Of a DNA stretch of 64,000 bases, positions 18,238-27,349 are shown piece after piece (the stretch's first letter is position 1; every line of letters begins with the position of its first letter). Below the pieces are notes generated by a model. That model was given only the letters and a program-made list of their open reading frames with translations, was not told where the DNA came from and did no database searches. Location: the NCBI RefSeq assembly GCF_000014685.1, contig NC_008321.1, positions 4,337,001 through 4,401,000 of the forward strand, written 5' to 3'. A program made the translations under genes and the position numbers. This DNA comes from Shewanella sp. MR-4 (GTDB lineage: Bacteria > Pseudomonadota > Gammaproteobacteria > Enterobacterales > Shewanellaceae).

Positions 18238-19695
18238 TCAACTGCTGCACGACATAATCAGCCCTTGTCCCCAATCGGGTGGACGCTTGGCCAGATCTTC
18301 ATGCTCAACTTGTTCGGCAAACGGCTGGCGCAATACTTGGTGCAGACGCTCTAGCGGCGCAAGATTCCCCTCCTCCACGGCAATAATGGCCTCCTGAGCC
18401 AAATAATTGCGTAGGATGTATTTGGGATTAACGCTATTACGCGCCTGCTGCCAGGCCTCAATATCGGTAACTTTACCCAACCGCGCCTGATATGCCTGAT
18501 ACCAAGCATCAAATTCATTAAGGTCGATAAAATCATCCCTTAGCGAAGAATGCGCACTACTCGGGTCAAGCTGACCGAAGCGGCGCCACGTGTTGCTGTA
18601 ATCCAGCTGATTTTTCTCCATCAGCACGGTAAAACGGCCAATCAGTTCTAAGTCCTGCTGATCCTGCTCGGCTGTCGAATCCGCTCGCTCAGTCAACCCT
18701 AACTTAACGCGCATCAGCATCAAATAATGCTGCACTAGCGCATGTTGATATTGATTCAAGGCGGCAATTAAATCATCGGACGGGATCACAGGCGTCAACG
18801 CCTGCGCTAAACGTTGCAGGTTCCATAGACCAATGCCGGGCTGCTGACCAAAGGCGTAACGCCCTTCTGGATCGGAATGATTGCAAATAAAGTCTTCTTG
18901 AAAGGTATCGAGGAAGGCAAACGGACCAAAATCGAAACTATCCCCCAGAATCGACATATTGTCGGTATTCATTACCCCGTGGGCAAAGCCGATAGCCTGC
19001 CAATGGGCGATGAGCTTAGCGGTATCTTGTACTACCTGCAAAAACCAGGCTTTATAGCCCGCCAGATCGCAGCTCAAATTCGGATAATGCTGTTTCAAGG
19101 TAAAGTTGAGTAACTGCGTGAGCTTATCGGCTTGACCACGCTCGCTATGGCAGAAAAATTCAAAATGACCGAAACGGATATGGCTGCGTGCCAAACGTAC
19201 GGTAATGGCAGCGGTTTCTTGGCTCTCTCGCCAGACGGGCATATCAGAGCCGATCACCGCTAAGGCTCGGGTCGTCGGCACACCTAAATGATGCAGCGCT
19301 TCGGAGACAAGAAACTCCCGCACCGCTGAGCGCATTACGGCTCTACCATCGCCATGGCGAGAATAGGGTGTCGGCCCGCCGCCTTTGAGTGCCACATCCC
19401 ATGCGCCTTGGGGGCCTAATGCCTCACCCAAAATAATCGAGCGACCATCGCCTAATCTGGGCGTGTAGCCACCAAACTGATGGCCACTGTACACCTGCGC
19501 ATAATAACTTGCGCCCTCAACGGCCGCGTTACCCGATAATCCCTGCAATAAGGCATCTGTCGGCTGCTGTAAGTCGATTAACTTGGCGGCATCTTCACTC
19601 CACGCCAGCCAATGGGGATTGCTTATCCCCTGCGGATAGACTTGAGAGTAAAACTCAGGCAACTGGGTAAAAAAATCCTGTTTAAACTTCATCAA
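18238..19695 (-). CDS. selO: Protein adenylyltransferase SelO (YdiU)
   Basis: SelO is a pseudokinase-fold enzyme that transfers AMP to Ser, Thr and Tyr of proteins and affects redox homeostasis. The 485-residue protein keeps SGHQFGGYTPRLGDGR, LKGGGPTPYSRHGDGRAVMRS, the GFAHGVMNTDNMSILG catalytic loop and DFGPFAFLDTF. The extreme C terminus is MSCSS, with cysteine where eukaryotic SelO proteins have selenocysteine, as usual in bacteria. It heads a minus-strand run with the DUF3630-like gene and srkA. Confidence 0.93.
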   Translation of the reverse strand: MMKFKQDFFTQLPEFYSQVYPQGISNPHWLAWSEDAAKLIDLQQPTDALLQGLSGNAAVEGASYYAQVYSGHQFGGYTPRLGDGRSIILGEALGPQGAWDVALKGGGPTPYSRHGDGRAVMRSAVREFLVSEALHHLGVPTTRALAVIGSDMPVWRESQETAAITVRLARSHIRFGHFEFFCHSERGQADKLTQLLNFTLKQHYPNLSCDLAGYKAWFLQVVQDTAKLIAHWQAIGFAHGVMNTDNMSILGDSFDFGPFAFLDTFQEDFICNHSDPEGRYAFGQQPGIGLWNLQRLAQALTPVIPSDDLIAALNQYQHALVQHYLMLMRVKLGLTERADSTAEQDQQDLELIGRFTVLMEKNQLDYSNTWRRFGQLDPSSAHSSLRDDFIDLNEFDAWYQAYQARLGKVTDIEAWQQARNSVNPKYILRNYLAQEAIIAVEEGNLAPLERLHQVLRQPFAEQVEHEDLAKRPPDWGQGLIMSCSS

Positions 19696-19703
19696 TGCTT
19701 TCC

Positions 19704-20015
19704 CTATTGAACGAGCTGCTTACACACGAGTACGGACTTGTCGCTAAGCTCACACTGTTGGCCGCATTGATATACGCCGGCGCCGCTAGCCTCGAAGCCA
19801 CTGACACCCGATCCGGTTAAGCGTTGTAATCCTTGGGCTTTGCGCTGGCATTGCTCGAGAGTGTCGTAATAACCATTGATATCATCGGTTTGTAATGGCG
19901 TCGTTGGCAGTGAGGTCGCCGCAGGATAATAAAATAGCGTCCATTCGGGGGTTTTAGTGCAGCCACTCAACCCAAGGCTGAGGCTGGCAAATAAGATGAC
20001 CAAGGATAATTTCAT
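19704..20015 (-). CDS. Small lipoprotein of unknown function
   Basis: The product starts MKLSLVILFASLSLGLSGC, a lipoprotein signal with lipobox LSGC, so it should be a membrane-anchored lipoprotein. The open frame extends 13 codons upstream (MKYVASCF...), but the signal peptide fixes the start at 20015. The mature part has four further cysteines (EQC, YQCGQQC, VCK), suggesting disulfides. It ends eight bases before the selO start, so it is likely the first gene of that transcript. I recognise no family. Confidence 0.65.
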   Translation of the reverse strand: MKLSLVILFASLSLGLSGCTKTPEWTLFYYPAATSLPTTPLQTDDINGYYDTLEQCQRKAQGLQRLTGSGVSGFEASGAGVYQCGQQCELSDKSVLVCKQLVQ

Positions 20016-20066
20016 TTTGCCGATTCGGTTAAAACAGCTCGCAACATACTTCATAAAAATAGCCCA

Positions 20067-20095
20067 TAAAAAAAGCGAACCTTAGTTCGCCTTTT
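20067..20095 (-). terminator. Terminator of the 20232-21149 gene
   Basis: On the minus strand GCGAAC and GTTCGC form a stem around TAAG and are followed by seven Ts. Confidence 0.8.
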
Positions 20096-20231
20096 GCGCA
20101 GTAAGTATCAGGATTCTACACGGCTTTACCCGGTTAAATAACCGCTTTTCGGCTAAGGGTATCTCAAGTGCATTGTTAATCGCGTTTGAGCACCAAAGCC
20201 TGAGTTCTACTCTCGCGGTCAGACAGCAACC

Positions 20232-21149
20232 TTAGGCCATCGCCGCTTTCGCCTGCGCCTTCTCGATACGGCTAATTCGTCCTTCAAACCCCGTCACAGT
20301 GCCATCGGTTAAACCGAGTTTGATCGCCTCTTGGCAGAGTGCAATCGCTTTATCAAAGTCTTGGGTATCGTTTAGCAAAGTCGCGAGCTGCATAAAACCT
20401 GGGGTTTTAAGCTCAAGCTCTTTGGGCTTTTCGGTATTCGCACTGTGGAATAACGCAAGATACAGCCCATGTAGCGCTGCGCCATAGGCTAAATATTCCG
20501 TCGATTTGCGCTGCTTGTAGCACTCTGCTATGACGTTTTGTAAGGCGTTATAGCGAGCCAAGGCAGTCTCTGCACTTTGGTATTCTTCTACCGCGCGCTC
20601 TAGGGTCACATTCGCCCATGAACCAAGTGCTGCAAGCGGCTCATCTTTCGCCAGAGGAGTGCTTGCCACCTCAGGTGAACTCTCGACGCTTTCTTTAGCC
20701 TTAACGGGAGCACCGACGACTACCGGATCTTCTTTAGCCTCACTCGCCTGGGTGACCAAAACGTCATCCTCAGGGATTGCAGAGTCTTTATCGGCATCGG
20801 CAGAATGCACATCTGCAAGAATAATTACATTCTCGTCATGGGTAGCAGCAGGGATCTCAACGTCGATAATATCTTCGCTCAGCTCAACACGGCTCGCTGG
20901 CTCAACGTCCCTTGGCATTAATTCAACCTCGGGCGCTTTGGCCGCAGCGGCGGCGGTTGACTCGTTCGTCGCAGAAGGAGCAAGGTCAGGCGTAGATTCA
21001 GCCTCATCGGGCGAAGCGCTTGTATCCCTTGTCTTTTCGGTTGATTTTTTCGCCATCATTGCCTCTTGCTCTTCCTTCGCCAAGCGCTGGGCACGACGAA
21101 ATAAAAACACTCCGATAGCGATCAGTATAAAAACGACAACGACCTTCAT
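20232..21149 (-). CDS. Membrane-anchored protein with acidic linker
   Basis: A 305-residue protein with an N-terminal membrane anchor (VVVVFILIAIGVFLF) followed by Arg/Lys, so the rest is probably cytoplasmic. Residues about 35-170 form a low-complexity Ala/Glu/Asp/Ser/Pro linker. The C-terminal 125 residues are helical, with pairs resembling tetratricopeptide repeats (ARYNALQNVIAECYKQRKS, DFDKAIALCQEAIKLGL). Such a protein may be a scaffold, but no partner is visible. It is monocistronic with its own terminator. Confidence 0.68.
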   Translation of the reverse strand: MKVVVVFILIAIGVFLFRRAQRLAKEEQEAMMAKKSTEKTRDTSASPDEAESTPDLAPSATNESTAAAAAKAPEVELMPRDVEPASRVELSEDIIDVEIPAATHDENVIILADVHSADADKDSAIPEDDVLVTQASEAKEDPVVVGAPVKAKESVESSPEVASTPLAKDEPLAALGSWANVTLERAVEEYQSAETALARYNALQNVIAECYKQRKSTEYLAYGAALHGLYLALFHSANTEKPKELELKTPGFMQLATLLNDTQDFDKAIALCQEAIKLGLTDGTVTGFEGRISRIEKAQAKAAMA

Positions 21150-21400
21150 TCTTCTTCACCTTTAATGGCTGCTTCCCATCAGAAGCAATTGCAGTTGGCT
21201 TGCCAAATCGACTCAAGGGCCTGAAGCTGGCAAGGGATTCTGTCCAAAAGTTGAGCAGAGATTAACCGCTATTAAAGTCCATAGTGTCTGTGTAAATCAA
21301 GTATTTATGCCGTTTTATCCGATCTTGCACGCAAATCGATAGGCGCAATTCGGCTAGACTGTTAGGGTTTATGACCATTTGCAAAATTAAGGAAAGCCTA

Positions 21401-21760
21401 ATGCAAAACATTCTGATCGTTGCCCACGCCAGCCCCTATGGCACAGAAAAACTCTTCAATAGCCTACGTATCGCTTTGGCGCTGAAGGATCAAACAGAGC
21501 AACAGGTTGATTTAAAAATCTTTTTAATGTCGGATGCGGTATTTGGCGCCCTTAAACATCAAACGACTCCAGACCTCAGTTACAACCTACAACAGATGTT
21601 TGAGATCCTAAGCGCTCAGCAAGTCCCCATTTTACTCTGTAAAACCTGCGCCCAAGCGCGGGGCGTTAACCCCGAAATGCTGCTCGAAGGCGCACAAATA
21701 GGCACTCTGCAGGATCTGACCCGCTGGACGCTGGCCGCCGATAAGGTGATGCATATTTAA
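21401..21760 (+). CDS. DsrE-family protein
   Basis: A 119-residue cytoplasmic protein of the DsrE/TusD fold: MQNILIVAHASPYGTEKLF at the start, LKIFLMSDAVFGALK in the middle, and VPILLCKTCAQARGV with two cysteines near residues 82 and 85. Family members include sulfur-transfer proteins, and a cysteine in this loop is the carrier in some. The frame opens ten codons earlier, but AGGAAAG precedes the ATG at 21401. It stands alone, with ygbA about 100 bp downstream in the same direction. Confidence 0.75.
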   Translation: MQNILIVAHASPYGTEKLFNSLRIALALKDQTEQQVDLKIFLMSDAVFGALKHQTTPDLSYNLQQMFEILSAQQVPILLCKTCAQARGVNPEMLLEGAQIGTLQDLTRWTLAADKVMHI

Positions 21761-21864
21761 AGTCTCATTTTGTGCGCATCTTCATAAATTGTGACTTCAG
21801 TTTTGAACAAGCCCGCGCCGCTGCTTATGATGGGATTATCCGAGTGACAGACTAAGGTATTCCC

Positions 21865-22266
21865 ATGGATTCAGCGGCCCTACTCACAGGTAAACTGCGC
21901 TACGAGCATGAAACAATTAGCGCGATGGCAAAAATTTATTGTAAAGCCAAACACCAAGGTCAAACAGAATCTGGCCTATGTGAAGAGTGTTTAGCGTTGC
22001 TAGAATATGCCGCCGTTCGCCTCGATCGCTGCCCCTACGGACAAGATAAACCCACCTGCAATAAGTGCCCTGTGCACTGCTATAAACCAGCACAAAAGGC
22101 GCAGGTCAAAGAGATCATGATTTTTGCCGGCCCACGAATGCTGTTACCGCATCCCATTCGCGCAATCAAGCACTTGCTGGCGGAGCGTCAGCCCGTCCCC
22201 GCATCAGTGCCCGAGGCGGCTTCTAATCGCCATCAACGCATCGCCATTACACAGAAAAACCTTTAG
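21865..22266 (+). CDS. ygbA: YgbA-like nitrous-oxide-stimulated-promoter family protein
   Basis: A 133-residue protein of the family that includes E. coli YgbA, a member of the nitric-oxide (NsrR) regulon. The family pattern is clear: YEHETISAMAKIYCKAKH, then LCEECLALLEYAAVRLDRCPYG and PTCNKCPVHCYKPA, with seven closely spaced cysteines that could bind a metal or an iron-sulfur cluster. IMIFAGPRMLLPHPIRAI completes the family signature. The role is not firmly known; NO response is inferred from the family name and from E. coli. Confidence 0.83.
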   Translation: MDSAALLTGKLRYEHETISAMAKIYCKAKHQGQTESGLCEECLALLEYAAVRLDRCPYGQDKPTCNKCPVHCYKPAQKAQVKEIMIFAGPRMLLPHPIRAIKHLLAERQPVPASVPEAASNRHQRIAITQKNL

Positions 22267-22277
22267 TAGCACTTTTG

Positions 22278-22315
22278 CACCTCGAATTTCCCTGTTATAA
22301 CAGGACGTCGAGGTG
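22278..22315 (+). promoter_or_regulatory. Hairpin that includes the ribosome binding site of the next gene
   Basis: CACCTCGA (22278-22285) pairs with TCGAGGTG (22308-22315), with an inner CCTGT/ACAGG stem. The right arm contains GAGGTG, the Shine-Dalgarno sequence for ATG 22322. No T-run follows, so it is not a typical terminator of ygbA. Confidence 0.45.
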
Positions 22316-22321
22316 TTAAAA

Positions 22322-23254
22322 ATGAACGAATTTAATACGTTTTTTGCTCAAGCCTATTGGTGGTTATCTCTTTTTGGTGGCTTACATTGCCTCGCGTTAG
22401 CTATTTATATTCGCTACATTTATCACTCGAACAATAATCAAAAACTGTTAGCGGGTTTCTTAAGCCTTGTTGGCCTGTATTTTCTGACGGGCATGCTCAA
22501 CCGCGATAACACCCCCATCCCTATCCATGTGTTATTTAACCTGATCACCCCGATTTATTTTTTACTCATGCCGCTGCTCTACCTCTACTGCAAACGCAGC
22601 CTAGAGCAAAGCACTGAGCCTGTGGGATTCTCACGGCATTATTGGCCAGCATTGATCACACTGTTTCTCGCCATGCTGGATATGGTTGTACGGCTAAACT
22701 TGCACAAAAATGCCCTTTGGTTTCAGGCGGAATTTTTTAAATATCGACAGGATATCGACTTCAGCCATTGGAGCCTAGCCTTGCCTCTGTTGCTGTTTAT
22801 CCAGACGGCGACCTATTTTTTTGCACTCTGGCGATTGTTCCAACGACATAAGCTGCGCCAACAACAGCGTAACGAGGCGCCGCAGCAAACCTTAAAACTC
22901 ATTCGTTTCCGCTGGTTATTCGGCCTGACCTTAGCCATGCTATTTAACTGGCTGTTAAGGGTATTTGTGGTGGTGCTTCCCTTTTATCTTGGGGATTCGC
23001 TCTCGACCCTATCCCATGCACTGCCACGCCTAAGCCTGCTGTTAAGCTTTTACTTACTAGCGGCATACGGTCTTAAGCAGATCACCCGCACCGCCTATCT
23101 CAAGGGACATATGTCAGCCCCTCAACCAAAGGTGGAGCCTCAGTCTTCAGAGGTGCTCACTCCAGAGGAATTTGAGTTTATTCAACAACTGCAGCAGGAA
23201 TCGAACGAATGCTCAGAGAAAATCCCACACACGCCCCCTGATCCGAAGAACTAA
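22322..23254 (+). CDS. Multi-pass membrane protein resembling the sensor half of membrane AraC regulators
   Basis: A 310-residue protein with about seven hydrophobic helices between residues 10 and 250 (for example LFGGLHCLALAIYIRYIY, ITPIYFLLMPLLYLYC, LSLLLSFYLLAAYGL), then a short charged cytoplasmic tail. This layout matches the N-terminal membrane domain of the AraC-type regulators found in many marine gammaproteobacteria. However, the protein ends about 55 residues after the last helix, with no helix-turn-helix domain. The start at ATG 22322 is set by GAGGTG. Function is not known. Confidence 0.65.
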   Translation: MNEFNTFFAQAYWWLSLFGGLHCLALAIYIRYIYHSNNNQKLLAGFLSLVGLYFLTGMLNRDNTPIPIHVLFNLITPIYFLLMPLLYLYCKRSLEQSTEPVGFSRHYWPALITLFLAMLDMVVRLNLHKNALWFQAEFFKYRQDIDFSHWSLALPLLLFIQTATYFFALWRLFQRHKLRQQQRNEAPQQTLKLIRFRWLFGLTLAMLFNWLLRVFVVVLPFYLGDSLSTLSHALPRLSLLLSFYLLAAYGLKQITRTAYLKGHMSAPQPKVEPQSSEVLTPEEFEFIQQLQQESNECSEKIPHTPPDPKN

Positions 23255-23384
23255 TTCACCGTAGAGCAATCAAAACTGTCACACTGAATAAACTGAACCC
23301 CAGCTGACATGAACTCAGCTTTAGGCTGTCATTTGTTAAAACAAAGGGTAGTCTGATGGAACCGAAGAATAAAGGAGGAACGCC

Positions 23385-23966
23385 ATGAAATCATTTTTAT
23401 CCCTTATCGCCGCATCGACCTACCTGATAGCCAGCTTTATGGTACCCGTAGCGCAAGCCGACGATAGCTACACCGAGGCTTTAAATAATTTTCACCAAGC
23501 AAAGGAAACGCGCAAATTTTTTGATACCGCCTACGGTTATGCCCTCTTTCCCACAGTCGGCAAAGGTGGAATAGGTATTGGCGCCGCCTACGGTAAAGGT
23601 CGCGTCTTTCAAGCGGGTCAATATATGGGAGACTCTAGTCTGACCCAGCTCTCCATTGGTTTTCAATTAGGCGGGCAAGCCTATAGCGAAATCATCTTCT
23701 TTAAGGACGCCAAATCCTACAACGAGTTCACCAGTGGCAGTTTTGAGTTCGATGCTCAGGCCTCGGCCGTTGCGATTAACATGGGCGCCAACGCCAAAGC
23801 GGGCACCACAGGCAACTCGGCAGGCGCAGGCCAAGCGGGTGGTAATCAATCGGCAACTGCCGCCTATATCAATGGTATGGCGGTATTTACCGTTGCCAAA
23901 GGTGGATTAATGTTTGAAGCGGCGCTGGCGGGACAATCCTTCTCCTTCGAGCCCAGAGGCAACTAA
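23385..23966 (+). CDS. Exported SYLF-domain (YSC84-like) protein
   Basis: A signal peptide (to about residue 25, PVAQA) precedes a SYLF/YSC84 domain. The motifs KFFDTAYGYALFPTVGKGGIGIG, GRVFQAGQYMGDSSLTQLSIGFQLGGQAYSEIIFF and the C-terminal AAYINGMAVFTVAKGGLMFEAALAGQSF are typical in order. SYLF domains bind lipids in eukaryotes; in bacteria these are periplasmic proteins of unclear function. The 193-residue length fits. AAAGGAGG precedes the ATG. Terminated by a bidirectional hairpin. Confidence 0.87.
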   Translation: MKSFLSLIAASTYLIASFMVPVAQADDSYTEALNNFHQAKETRKFFDTAYGYALFPTVGKGGIGIGAAYGKGRVFQAGQYMGDSSLTQLSIGFQLGGQAYSEIIFFKDAKSYNEFTSGSFEFDAQASAVAINMGANAKAGTTGNSAGAGQAGGNQSATAAYINGMAVFTVAKGGLMFEAALAGQSFSFEPRGN

Positions 23967-23988
23967 GTTTTAGTCATGTCGTCCCCAT

Positions 23989-24030
23989 TAAAAAACCTCC
24001 TATTCCACAGGATTAGGAGGTTTTCTTTTA
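23989..24030. terminator. Bidirectional terminator
   Basis: AAAAACCTCCTA and TAGGAGGTTTT form a stem around TTCCACAGGAT, flanked by As and Ts, between converging genes. Confidence 0.85.
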
Positions 24031-24043
24031 TCCCCGATAGCGA

Positions 24044-24646
24044 TTACTTATTTCCCCAAGGGGCTGCCGGCAACGGTTGCGGCTGGTTCAAATCAAAATC
24101 CACTTGGAAATGACGATTCTCGCGGGTCAACAGGTAGCTGAAGGTACTTGGCGTAACCTCCATATGCCACACATTGGTGACAGACTGGGTCAGGCCATTT
24201 TGCATAAAGTTATCAATCGATGCCTTATCGATGGAGAATGACTGCTTTTGGCTGCTGCCGACACTCGCCGTATCGCCGCCATACATAGTCACCTTATCTT
24301 CCGTCCCGTCTTGATGGCGGTGATCATGCTTTAATCTTAAGCCTTGAGCCGTTTTCGTGATCACCCAAGTACGGGAGTGGTCATCACCTACATGGAACGG
24401 AATTTTCAGCTCAGTATCACTGCATTCGCGCACATGCATCACCAGCGCTTTATCACGAAAAGCCGCATCGGCGCTGTCCGTTGACACCACTTTGCCCGCA
24501 AATGCTTTACCGCAATGGGATGCTAATTGATTGAAGAAAGTCTCTTGCTCTATGGCAAGTGCAGGTTCGGTAGCCGCATTGGCAAATACCGGTGTCGCCA
24601 TCATAAGGCCGACGATTCCAAGGCGTGGTAGGGTGATAGTTTTCAT
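24044..24646 (-). CDS. Secreted protein of unknown function
   Basis: A 200-residue product starting MKTITLPRLGIVGLMMATPVF with a signal peptide cleaved near ANA-AT. The open frame extends 11 codons further up, but the signal peptide sets the start. The mature protein has two cysteines (SHCGKAF, RECSD), a His-rich stretch (LKHDHRHQDG) and a C-terminal ENRHFQVDFDL. I do not recognise the family with confidence. It is likely periplasmic and monocistronic. Confidence 0.65.
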   Translation of the reverse strand: MKTITLPRLGIVGLMMATPVFANAATEPALAIEQETFFNQLASHCGKAFAGKVVSTDSADAAFRDKALVMHVRECSDTELKIPFHVGDDHSRTWVITKTAQGLRLKHDHRHQDGTEDKVTMYGGDTASVGSSQKQSFSIDKASIDNFMQNGLTQSVTNVWHMEVTPSTFSYLLTRENRHFQVDFDLNQPQPLPAAPWGNK

Positions 24647-24734
24647 TATGTTTTCCATGGAAAATTCGATGAAAAACACGCTAACACAGGGGAATAAATT
24701 TAAACTTAATTCCCCTGCGTAAGCTCGCTTGGCG

Positions 24735-25772
24735 TTACCAACCTATATACAGGCGTGAACGGTTGCCTAAGCGTTTTTTGATAAAACGTGCCGTGATAAT
24801 ACTGCCCACCATCAGGAAGATAAAAATCCCTGCCGAGAACAGGATACTGGTGACCCAAGACCCCGGTGGTAGACGATAACGTAACACTGTGGCGACCGTA
24901 TTAAACAACATGTCGAATAACGGATGGATGAAGAAAATCGCAAAGCTCATCTCGGCGGTTTCGACTAGCCAAGGGATGCGACTGCGTTTCGACAACCAAT
25001 CACAGAAGTTAAGCACTAACACACACAGACTCAGCTTTTGGATAAACTGCCAGTCGATGCCATTATATTCAAACGGCGCCTTATGGTAGTTACCAATGTG
25101 CTGCACTATGTAGCTTTGCTCGACTAGACTCACAACCAGGAAGATCACCGCTAACGCACTGAAAATTGAGCCGTAGCGCGTCACAATATGTTCATCTTGG
25201 GAATATAAAATACCAATCAAATAGAAAGGCATAAAATACACCACTGAGTGGATAAAGTTGACGTTACCTATGGGTCTGTGAAGCAGAATTGCCACCACAC
25301 AACTCAGCACAAATAGGATCCAACGCATCTGCTGCGAGCAACGGATAAACCACAAAAACACTGGCGAGAATAGAAACACCGCCATAATAAACGGGATATA
25401 CCAGTGCGGATACAAGATGTAGCCATTGCGTACGGTATAGAAAATACTCAGCAATAGCTTATCAAGCGACTGATGCTCCAAGAAAATCCAACGTAAACTC
25501 AAGAAGAACAGGCCGACGGCAGAAACGACTAAAAAGGGATAAAGTACGTTTTGTACCTTATTCTTCATAAACTTGCCGTAATCGAAATCCTTATAAAAAA
25601 TCCGATGGAAAAAATAACCAGAGATAAACACGAACAACGCCGTGCCACCCCTGAGTAAATTTTCTAGCAGTAACGGAAACCCTTCCCCAGAGTTATAAAT
25701 ACTGTGGCCAAGCACGATAAAAATAATCGCGATGCCGCGCATGTAGGTAAATTCGAGCTGATTTTTTCTCAT
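24735..25772 (-). CDS. Acyltransferase 3 family membrane protein
   Basis: A 345-residue inner-membrane protein with about ten hydrophobic segments. The N terminus MRKNQLEFTYMRGIAIIFIVLGHS holds the acyltransferase-3 signature: an arginine and a histidine (RG.AI...V.L.H), followed by GTALFVFISGYFF. Family members acetylate or succinylate surface sugars such as lipopolysaccharide or exopolysaccharide. The acceptor is unknown here, since no polysaccharide genes are nearby. It starts one base after the end of the upstream secreted-protein gene, so the two are translated from one transcript. Confidence 0.82.
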   Translation of the reverse strand: MRKNQLEFTYMRGIAIIFIVLGHSIYNSGEGFPLLLENLLRGGTALFVFISGYFFHRIFYKDFDYGKFMKNKVQNVLYPFLVVSAVGLFFLSLRWIFLEHQSLDKLLLSIFYTVRNGYILYPHWYIPFIMAVFLFSPVFLWFIRCSQQMRWILFVLSCVVAILLHRPIGNVNFIHSVVYFMPFYLIGILYSQDEHIVTRYGSIFSALAVIFLVVSLVEQSYIVQHIGNYHKAPFEYNGIDWQFIQKLSLCVLVLNFCDWLSKRSRIPWLVETAEMSFAIFFIHPLFDMLFNTVATVLRYRLPPGSWVTSILFSAGIFIFLMVGSIITARFIKKRLGNRSRLYIGW

Positions 25773-25773
25773 A

Positions 25774-27171
25774 TTAATTCATCGCACAGTAGAGGGTTCT
25801 TCCCTCAACAACACTTGCAGAAACCCGGATGGTGCCATGGATTTCCGGCTCATTGAACACCAAATACTGACCTTCGCGCTGAAAGTTGAACCCCAAAGGT
25901 AGCAGAGTTGCAGCTTCAATGCCCTCACAATAATTCTGTAACGGCACATCTAGCAACGGACTGCCGCTCACATTTAAGTTGCTGAATTGTGAACTCATAC
26001 CTAAATAGGCTTGGGTCATTTCTTCTTGATAGGGCACCACATAAAACCCAGAGCGCACCTCACCCACATCGATAAAACTGCTGCTATCGCTCACACTCGG
26101 CATCACCAATAACGGCACTTTCGGGTCCTGCACATCCTTAAGTAACTGGGTCAGTTTTTGCTCCGTTGCTGGATAGTAGGCCAGCATGTCCTGCAACCGT
26201 TGCTTCTGCGCCATATTCTGGGCAACGGGCGGAGCAATCGGCTTGATGCGACTCAGCAGTAAATCCACTGGCAACATGCCCGACATTACGGACTCTTTCC
26301 ACACATAGGCATCTTGAGTGCTATCGAGCAATATGCCAGCCAGCGCGCCGATATTCTCGGCCTCGGCCGTCCAGCCGCCAAGCATTTGCTGCTGTTGATA
26401 ATAATCCTGCACGTACTGCAGCAAGATTTGCTGATAGCCGAGGTAGGACTGGTTTTGACTTAAGAAGCGCGCACCCGCAATTAACTCGACATATCTGGCG
26501 CTGCCTTCGACTAAGTCATTTACATAACTGACTTTATCTTCGTTAGGCGCAGTTTGCCGCCACACTTGTAGCCAGTAAGCGGCATAGCCTAAATACTGCG
26601 CCTGCTGCTCGGGTTGTTTTAAGGCTGACATCAAGGCATTAAACAGTTGTAAGCGGTAATAACGAGCATCTAGGTTAAGTGGATAAACCTCGCCTTCATA
26701 TCGACGCGCATCCTCTAACACCCGCCACTCGGATTGGGCATAAAAATGAAACGCCTCATGCACGCTGTTGCCAGCCCAAATTACAAAAGGTAAATCGGCG
26801 GTTTTAGTCGTGCTTTCGAATTGAATTGTCGGCGACTCGAGCTGGATAAGTACACCCGCTTGCCCTTGATATTGGGGAAAACCAAAGTTAATCGACAGCC
26901 CAGAGTGCAAGTTAACCGACTCTAACACGCTGTTGTCTTGAATAATTTCACCGCCGGGTTGGCGCAACCAAACGTTGCCAGCGTAGCTAAAGAGGTGCAC
27001 TTTATCGTCGAGACGAAATCCTGGCCACAGGGCTTCACTCTGGCGACTGGTCTGAGCCATAAAATCGAGGTACAGGCGGGCGAGTTGTTCTGGCGAGGCC
27101 TTATCGGCGAACACGGGGGTGGCGGCAGAGACTCCTAAAAACCACAGGATCACCGCCATAATATTTTTCAT
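25774..27171 (-). CDS. Exported protein with an HExxH motif, family not recognised
   Basis: The product starts MKNIMAVILWFLGVSAATPVFA, a signal peptide; the open frame extends six codons upstream without a good site. The mature part of about 440 residues contains GNSVHEAFHFYAQSEW near residue 165, an HEAFH motif of zinc-metallopeptidase form, followed by EGEVYPLNLDARYYRLQLF and a later DLVEGSARYVELIAGARF. A glutamate-rich helix after HExxH would fit gluzincin-type metal binding, but this is inference. It is co-transcribed with the acyltransferase gene downstream. Confidence 0.62.
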   Translation of the reverse strand: MKNIMAVILWFLGVSAATPVFADKASPEQLARLYLDFMAQTSRQSEALWPGFRLDDKVHLFSYAGNVWLRQPGGEIIQDNSVLESVNLHSGLSINFGFPQYQGQAGVLIQLESPTIQFESTTKTADLPFVIWAGNSVHEAFHFYAQSEWRVLEDARRYEGEVYPLNLDARYYRLQLFNALMSALKQPEQQAQYLGYAAYWLQVWRQTAPNEDKVSYVNDLVEGSARYVELIAGARFLSQNQSYLGYQQILLQYVQDYYQQQQMLGGWTAEAENIGALAGILLDSTQDAYVWKESVMSGMLPVDLLLSRIKPIAPPVAQNMAQKQRLQDMLAYYPATEQKLTQLLKDVQDPKVPLLVMPSVSDSSSFIDVGEVRSGFYVVPYQEEMTQAYLGMSSQFSNLNVSGSPLLDVPLQNYCEGIEAATLLPLGFNFQREGQYLVFNEPEIHGTIRVSASVVEGRTLYCAMN

Positions 27172-27349
27172 TTCTTTGCCTAAACACACACAATGGGTTC
27201 ACAAAACAGCGCTAGCATATAGCGCAATTAACCAATAGTGAAACGTTTCACAAAAAATATTTTTACCCTTAAAAAACTAGGGTAAAGCCTATTCATTAAC
27301 CACTAATAAAATCATATTTTTAGCCTAAAAGATGCCGCCATTTTCGCGA

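Noticed and set aside
20659..21165. 168-codon Ser/Ala-rich frame on the plus strand
   Set aside because: Shadow of the low-complexity acidic linker of the 20232-21149 gene.
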